The notes under the pieces were generated by a model that searched no databases, was not told where the DNA came from, and was given only the letters and a program-made list of their open reading frames with translations. A program made the translations under genes and the position numbers. Shown piece after piece: positions 60,801 to 64,000 of a stretch of DNA of 64,000 nt; the first letter of the stretch is position 1, and each line of letters opens with the position of its first letter. Origin of the DNA: Balneolaceae bacterium (GTDB taxonomy: Bacteria > Bacteroidota > Rhodothermia > Balneolales > Balneolaceae); the NCBI GenBank assembly GCA_017795005.1, contig CP051242.1:1698976-1762975 (forward strand). Direction: 5' to 3'.

Positions 60801-61523
60801 AATGGTTGTACCCTGAAAATCATCGATTTGAAGTTTGCCATTTCTGGCACGATCTACTAAGTCGGCAAAAGCATACAAGAACTCTTTAAAGTTCATTTTG
60901 TCTACGCCTTTGATATTAGGAACGACCAGATTTCTTGATCCATCTTTATTTGGAAGGTCAACTGCAACACCCAGATTTACTTGTTCTGGAACTACTCTGA
61001 AATGGTCCTTCCCATCAAAATGATAAGTATGGTTAATCGTAGGGAATTCCTTAATTGCCTGAATTACTGCCCAACAAATAAAATGAGTGAAAGAAGCTTT
61101 TGGCTCATTTCGTTTAATTAAATGACGGTTGATAATAGTTCGATCTTCTACCATCATTTTTACTGGAAGAACACGGAGGGAAGTAGCAGTAGGTACTTCA
61201 AGACTTTGATCCATGTTCTCAACAATTTTTGTAGCTACCCCTTTTATTTTTTGAAGTTCAGCATTCTTAGGTGCTTCAGATTGTTTCTTCTCTGTCTTAG
61301 TTTCAGCTTTTGTAGTTTCAGAAACAGCTGCACCATTTGTTGGAGCAGGTGAACTTTCTGGAGTAACTTTTTGTGGAGAAGCTTTTTCCGGTTCAATGCC
61401 ATTAAGCTCATCGAAATATTTTTTCCAGTGATCGGGGACTGATCCAGGATTATTTTTATACTGTTCGTAAAGTTCTTCTACTAATGCTGAATTCGGCCCA
61501 AAAACGGCTTCAAGTGATTTCAA
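57882..61523 (-). CDS. 2-oxoglutarate dehydrogenase/decarboxylase with fused E2 catalytic domain (Kgd type)
   Basis: A 1213-aa fusion. The N terminus (LEAVFGPNSALVEELYEQYKNN, about residues 2-45) is the E1-type docking region. After an Ala/Glu/Pro/Lys-rich linker comes an E2 acyltransferase domain (about 95-330) with the catalytic CTYDHRIIQGAESG. The thiamine-diphosphate E1 part follows, with MAHRGRLNMLVNIMNKP, GDAAFAGQGVVAETLNM and INNQIGFTT. No lipoyl domain is present, so a separate lipoyl carrier is needed. It supplies succinyl-CoA in the TCA cycle. Same order as mycobacterial Kgd. A terminator lies downstream. Confidence 0.93.
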   Translation of the reverse strand: MKSLEAVFGPNSALVEELYEQYKNNPGSVPDHWKKYFDELNGIEPEKASPQKVTPESSPAPTNGAAVSETTKAETKTEKKQSEAPKNAELQKIKGVATKIVENMDQSLEVPTATSLRVLPVKMMVEDRTIINRHLIKRNEPKASFTHFICWAVIQAIKEFPTINHTYHFDGKDHFRVVPEQVNLGVAVDLPNKDGSRNLVVPNIKGVDKMNFKEFLYAFADLVDRARNGKLQIDDFQGTTISITNPGTIGTVSSVPRLMQGQGAIIATGAIDYPAEYQNMSRQVLNQLGISKVMTMTCTYDHRIIQGAESGSFLQKVSTFLSGETDFYHEIFSDLEIPYDPIPYGEDNYSALFAGAGNTLAQDRRAIGVWRLINMYRMRGHVLANLDPLEKEPGHNPELDLDYYGLSLWDLDREFYCGGLGGKEKATLREIIKLLRDTYCEHIGADYMHLLDLEERRWLRERMESTGNEPDLTKDDKKQILHKLNQAMAFEEFLHKKYIGHKRFSLEGNDTLIPMIHFLLEDAGKANIEKIFMGMAHRGRLNMLVNIMNKPYHRVFAEFEGNVDPDSIQGSGDVKYHLGAKGKHETESGAEVEIELMPNPSHLEAVSPVVEGAARAIQDHHESDEAGKKILPVLMHGDAAFAGQGVVAETLNMSQLEGYKTGGTIHIIINNQIGFTTLPKDGRSTEYASDLAKLILAPIFHVNGDRPEAAVHAIKMALEYRQEFGKDVIIDLIGYRKHGHNEGDEPAFTQPGMYKEINDHKTVRDLYTNSLVKNQELTEEETQAIFDEFEELLQAAFEDAKKSPNLEVTKDLIDRTETEQRKRNEFPDTTYPAEELNDIAVKINTVPKDFDANPKLLRQLAKRAETVKNNKKKIDWGFAEALAFGSLLKEGRTVRITGQDVERGTFSHRHAVLHGTQTNQTFTPLNNLQEDQAMFHVHNSLLSEYAALGYEFGYSAKKPDALVIWEAQFGDFANGAQIIIDQFISSSEAKWGQTTSLVMNLPHGYEGQGPEHSSARLERFLQLCAEDNMQVMNLSTPAQYFHMLRKQTLQEAKKPVVLMSPKSLLRHPMATSSTDELAKGKFMPFIGDDEVGTNAKRLVICSGKVYYDLLKYRDDNDLKDVGIARLEQFYPFPDNDIKEYLKSLKDVKEVVWCQEEPKNMGAWFFVAARFSELLDKGQKLSYAGRQASASPAAGQKKMHDVEQERLVEEAMKG

Positions 61524-61679
61524 GGGAAATTTCCTCGTACGGATTTTTTATGTCTTTGAAAGGTGTAATGCTTTTTACTGAAAAATGGTTCGATTAACTG
61601 ACTAATCATGTTATTAAAAGCGGTTTCAAAGGTACGGAGATGTGGATAAAAAAACGAGAAAGTTTAAATTAATCGATGC

Positions 61680-63242
61680 TTACTTTAATAACGTGAACTT
61701 ACGTGTTTCGAAGTAGTTCGCAGTAGAAATCTGATAAAAATAAACTCCGCTTGAAAGACCCGTGGCATCAAATTTAAACGAATGGGTACCTGCAGTCAGA
61801 TTGGTTTCTATAATTGTTGTTATATGCCTACCAGTTAAATCATACACCGAAAGATTGACAAAGCTACTTGCGGGAATAGAAATTGAAATGGTAGTACTTG
61901 GGTTGAATGGATTTGGATAAGCATTCAAATTGAAAGAAGTTGGATGTTCAAAGTTTTCATTTGAAGTAGACATAGCAGTTTCGACAAAAACAGGGCTTTG
62001 GTTAAGCTGAATATTTGAGACCTCCATTTGTGTCTCATTCCCTTGATAATCAGTTACTGTTACAGACCCTTGAATTTCATTAGGAACCATTCCATTTCCC
62101 CAAAGAACATATACTGATTGATCCCCAATTGTAAATTTAACCTGTGTTTCGCTTATAGCTTCTACGGTATCGAAGTAATCAACTTTTGAAATTAAAGTTC
62201 TAAGTGCATAGTAAGCTTCCCTTTTTTCTTCCTGCCAGTTTTCATAATCCAAAACCTCAATAAGGGCGGCTTCAAGAAAGTCCGGAGAGTCAGCATCCGC
62301 ATAAATATGAGCATAGAAAATTTTATCGGCCCCGGCTTCAAATGCTTTAACATATTGTTTAATGATTTGTTCAGCAACTTCTCTCTGAGAGTAAGACTGT
62401 TCTCCATTTTGAGCAATTTCAACCTCAGTAACCCAGAAATTTTCTATTCCAAAAGTTGAAATTAAATTAGCCCACTGATTCGCTCTTAAATCAGTTACCT
62501 GAGGAGGAGGAGTAATTGCATGTGTATTTGAAATATGAAAATACTCTGTTCCACCTAAGTTAAATACCTGTTCCCAGTATGTATCACCTACTCCAGTTGA
62601 TCCTCCGTGTAAAATAATGGCATTTTCATCAGCAGCAATAATTGCTTCGTAGGTCCACCGAAGTACATCAAAATAATCAGACTCATTTCCTTTAAAAAAA
62701 TTAAGTCCTTCCCAATCTGCAGATTCAGGTTCATTTATTGTTTCCCAGTATTTAATAGGGAGTGTAAGTCCGGGCATGTCATCTGTTCCGTCTCCATCGT
62801 ACCTTTCAACCATAGCAATTACCCAGCTTTTATAAGCGGTAGAGTCGTTAGGTTTATATCTGCTTTCGGGCAGGTCTTTTTCAAATCCTCCGGAAGCCTC
62901 CCAGTTAGCTTGTTCTCTCCAGAATACCTGATCCCATTCAGCATAAGGCCAAATAGTTACTAACATATGAACATTAGCTTCCTGCGCTGAACGGACTAAA
63001 GAGTCTGTTTTATTCCAATTATAGGAGCCTTGATCGGGTTCCACAATTTCCCAAACAAAAGGTCCCGGATGGGGGCGGTCAAGTAAAACTCCTAGGTTTG
63101 TATACTCTGTAAAGTAGTTTGGATTATAGGAAGGGTCTCCAGGGCCCAAAAAGCCAAAATGAGTATCTGTTACATTTTGAGCAAATAATGGCTGAATGGT
63201 TAATGTGAGAAATAATGATGAAAGTACCCCTAAATTTTTCAT
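61680..63242 (-). CDS. secreted glycoside hydrolase-like protein (clan GH-A fold) with C-terminal sorting domain
   Basis: A 520-aa secreted protein. A signal peptide precedes a TIM-barrel domain (about 30-350): VDRPHPGP-type strands, HMLVTIWPYAEWDQ, the putative acid/base Glu in KYWETINEPES and the nucleophile Glu in FWVTEVEIAQ. This pair is typical of clan GH-A families such as GH5/GH39/GH42, with family undecided. The C-terminal module has LNAYPNPFNPSTTISISIP and ends GLSSGVYFYQISTANYFETRKFTLLK, used for sorting. I chose the ATG at 63242 over a TTG at 63272. It is divergent from the flavoprotein gene. Confidence 0.8.
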   Translation of the reverse strand: MKNLGVLSSLFLTLTIQPLFAQNVTDTHFGFLGPGDPSYNPNYFTEYTNLGVLLDRPHPGPFVWEIVEPDQGSYNWNKTDSLVRSAQEANVHMLVTIWPYAEWDQVFWREQANWEASGGFEKDLPESRYKPNDSTAYKSWVIAMVERYDGDGTDDMPGLTLPIKYWETINEPESADWEGLNFFKGNESDYFDVLRWTYEAIIAADENAIILHGGSTGVGDTYWEQVFNLGGTEYFHISNTHAITPPPQVTDLRANQWANLISTFGIENFWVTEVEIAQNGEQSYSQREVAEQIIKQYVKAFEAGADKIFYAHIYADADSPDFLEAALIEVLDYENWQEEKREAYYALRTLISKVDYFDTVEAISETQVKFTIGDQSVYVLWGNGMVPNEIQGSVTVTDYQGNETQMEVSNIQLNQSPVFVETAMSTSNENFEHPTSFNLNAYPNPFNPSTTISISIPASSFVNLSVYDLTGRHITTIIETNLTAGTHSFKFDATGLSSGVYFYQISTANYFETRKFTLLK

Positions 63243-63368
63243 AGCTAACACATTGGTTAATAAAGATTTCAAATATGGGTATTACTTATTAAAAGTAAAG
63301 TGAGAATTTTTTAAGTAATAATTATTACTTGTTAGGAATGCCTCATAATAGCTTGATGTTAAGTAAGC

Positions 63369-64000
63369 ATGACTATACATCAGGATTACGACGCTATTAT
63401 TATTGGTTCAGGAATGGGGGGCATGAGTGCCGCCGCTATGCTTGCAAAAGATGGTTTTAAAGTACTTATTCTTGAAGCAGCTTTACATCCTGGAGGTTGT
63501 AGTTCTTCCTATCCCAGAAAAGGGTATGTGTTTGAATCCGGTGCCACCACGTTAATAGGTTTTGATGAAAATCAGCCATTACGAAAATTAGAGGAAGAGA
63601 CAGGTATTAACATTCCAAGAGTAGAATTAAACCCATCGATGAAAGTCAGATTAGGAGATGAAGTGATAACCCGATATAAAGATCGGTTTGAATGGATTGA
63701 GGAAGCAGTACGGGTTTTTGGAAACCGAAAAGGACAAAAGAAATTCTGGAATCTGGCTTTTGATTTGTCTGATATAGTTTGGAAGGTGTCTTTAAAGAAT
63801 CCTGCTTTTCCACCTTTGAATATTCAGGATTGGCTGAAACTTGCAACCTCAAATGCTCCAAAAGATGTATGGGTATTAAAATATGCATTTAAATCAGTGC
63901 TGGATATAGCAAAGAAGTGTGGTTTGAATTCAGAAAAATTTCTTCGTTTTCTGGACGAACAGTTAATGATAACAGCTCAGGCAAAATCCGGAGAAACACC
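63369..64000 (+). CDS. phytoene desaturase/carotenoid isomerase-like FAD protein (3' end outside window)
   Basis: The frame starts at ATG 63369 and stays open to the window edge. It has an N-terminal FAD-binding Rossmann motif (DAIIIGSGMGGMSAAAMLAKDG), the following acidic LEAALHPGGCSSSY and GYVFESGATTLIGF, the pattern of CrtI/CRTISO-type amine-oxidase-fold enzymes. These desaturate or isomerise carotenoids, or act on retinoids. The start follows a normal ATG with no better alternative. It is divergent from the secreted hydrolase gene with 126 bases between starts. Confidence 0.8.
   Translation, partial: MTIHQDYDAIIIGSGMGGMSAAAMLAKDGFKVLILEAALHPGGCSSSYPRKGYVFESGATTLIGFDENQPLRKLEEETGINIPRVELNPSMKVRLGDEVITRYKDRFEWIEEAVRVFGNRKGQKKFWNLAFDLSDIVWKVSLKNPAFPPLNIQDWLKLATSNAPKDVWVLKYAFKSVLDIAKKCGLNSEKFLRFLDEQLMITAQAKSGET

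Noticed and set aside
1-64000. tRNA or rRNA genes
   Set aside because: No cloverleaf with TTC-type arm or conserved rRNA segments was found by eye; a tRNAscan run would settle it.

Overview
This 64 kb window is a chromosomal segment from a free-living, AT-rich (by eye about 60% A+T), probably marine bacterium of the Bacteroidota/Balneolota/Rhodothermota group. Pointers are: C-terminal sorting modules with an N-Y-P-N-P-F-N-P-S core on three secreted proteins; many short lipoproteins; a mycobacterial-type 2-oxoglutarate dehydrogenase with an E2 catalytic domain fused to E1; a succinylase-type lysine pathway; and IS200-like transposase/REP repeats of the kind common in Bacteroidota. A Balneola/Gracilimonas-like member of Balneolota is my best guess (inference). 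I saw no tRNA, rRNA, CRISPR array or prophage.

Layout. 1-4.5 kb: end of recQ, a DUF4296 lipoprotein, an SDR enzyme, coaX, udk and a cell-wall amidase. 4.6-8.5 kb: an unrecognised 988-aa P-loop NTPase translationally coupled to an MscS channel; this is the most system-like novelty. 8.6-14.4 kb: ankyrin protein, RsmI-like methylase, a degenerate beta-lactamase-fold protein, a DUF819 transporter and an esterase lipoprotein. 14.5-19.6 kb: lysine block lysC-dapB-dapA-dapD ending in a PurD-like ATP-grasp gene. 19.6-23.4 kb: GH16 lipoprotein, a metallo-beta-lactamase-fold hydrolase, and an SDR gene with a TetR repressor and two matching palindromes. 23.5-28.5 kb: ABC exporter, a threonine synthase fused to a LeuA-type regulatory domain, and anmK. 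28.5-30 kb: two very AT-rich orphan genes (accessory DNA). 30-36 kb: a glycosylase-annotated family protein, an IS200/RAYT transposase with REP-like hairpins, a UbiA prenyltransferase, an aminotransferase and succinate-semialdehyde dehydrogenase. 36-44.4 kb: orphan genes, a CrtA-like protein, an AHSA1 protein, a frameshifted outer-membrane barrel gene, a Crp-like regulator, a 550-bp non-coding repeat stretch, a cupin, a YdeI-like protein, an NCS1 permease and a methyltransferase. 44.5-53.9 kb: secreted and surface proteins (VWA lipoprotein, endonuclease I, c-heme/HzsA-like protein), DinB-like, membrane LytTR regulator. 53.9-57.8 kb: haem uptake operon hmuS-T-U-V with a candidate operator. 57.9-64 kb: the E2-E1 2-oxoglutarate dehydrogenase, a secreted clan GH-A hydrolase, and the start of a carotenoid desaturase/isomerase-like flavoprotein cut by the window end.

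Central metabolism (lysine, threonine, CoA, pyrimidine salvage, TCA cycle, peptidoglycan recycling) is interleaved with accessory genes and several families of small dispersed repeats. Functions are from family recognition by eye; no searches were run.
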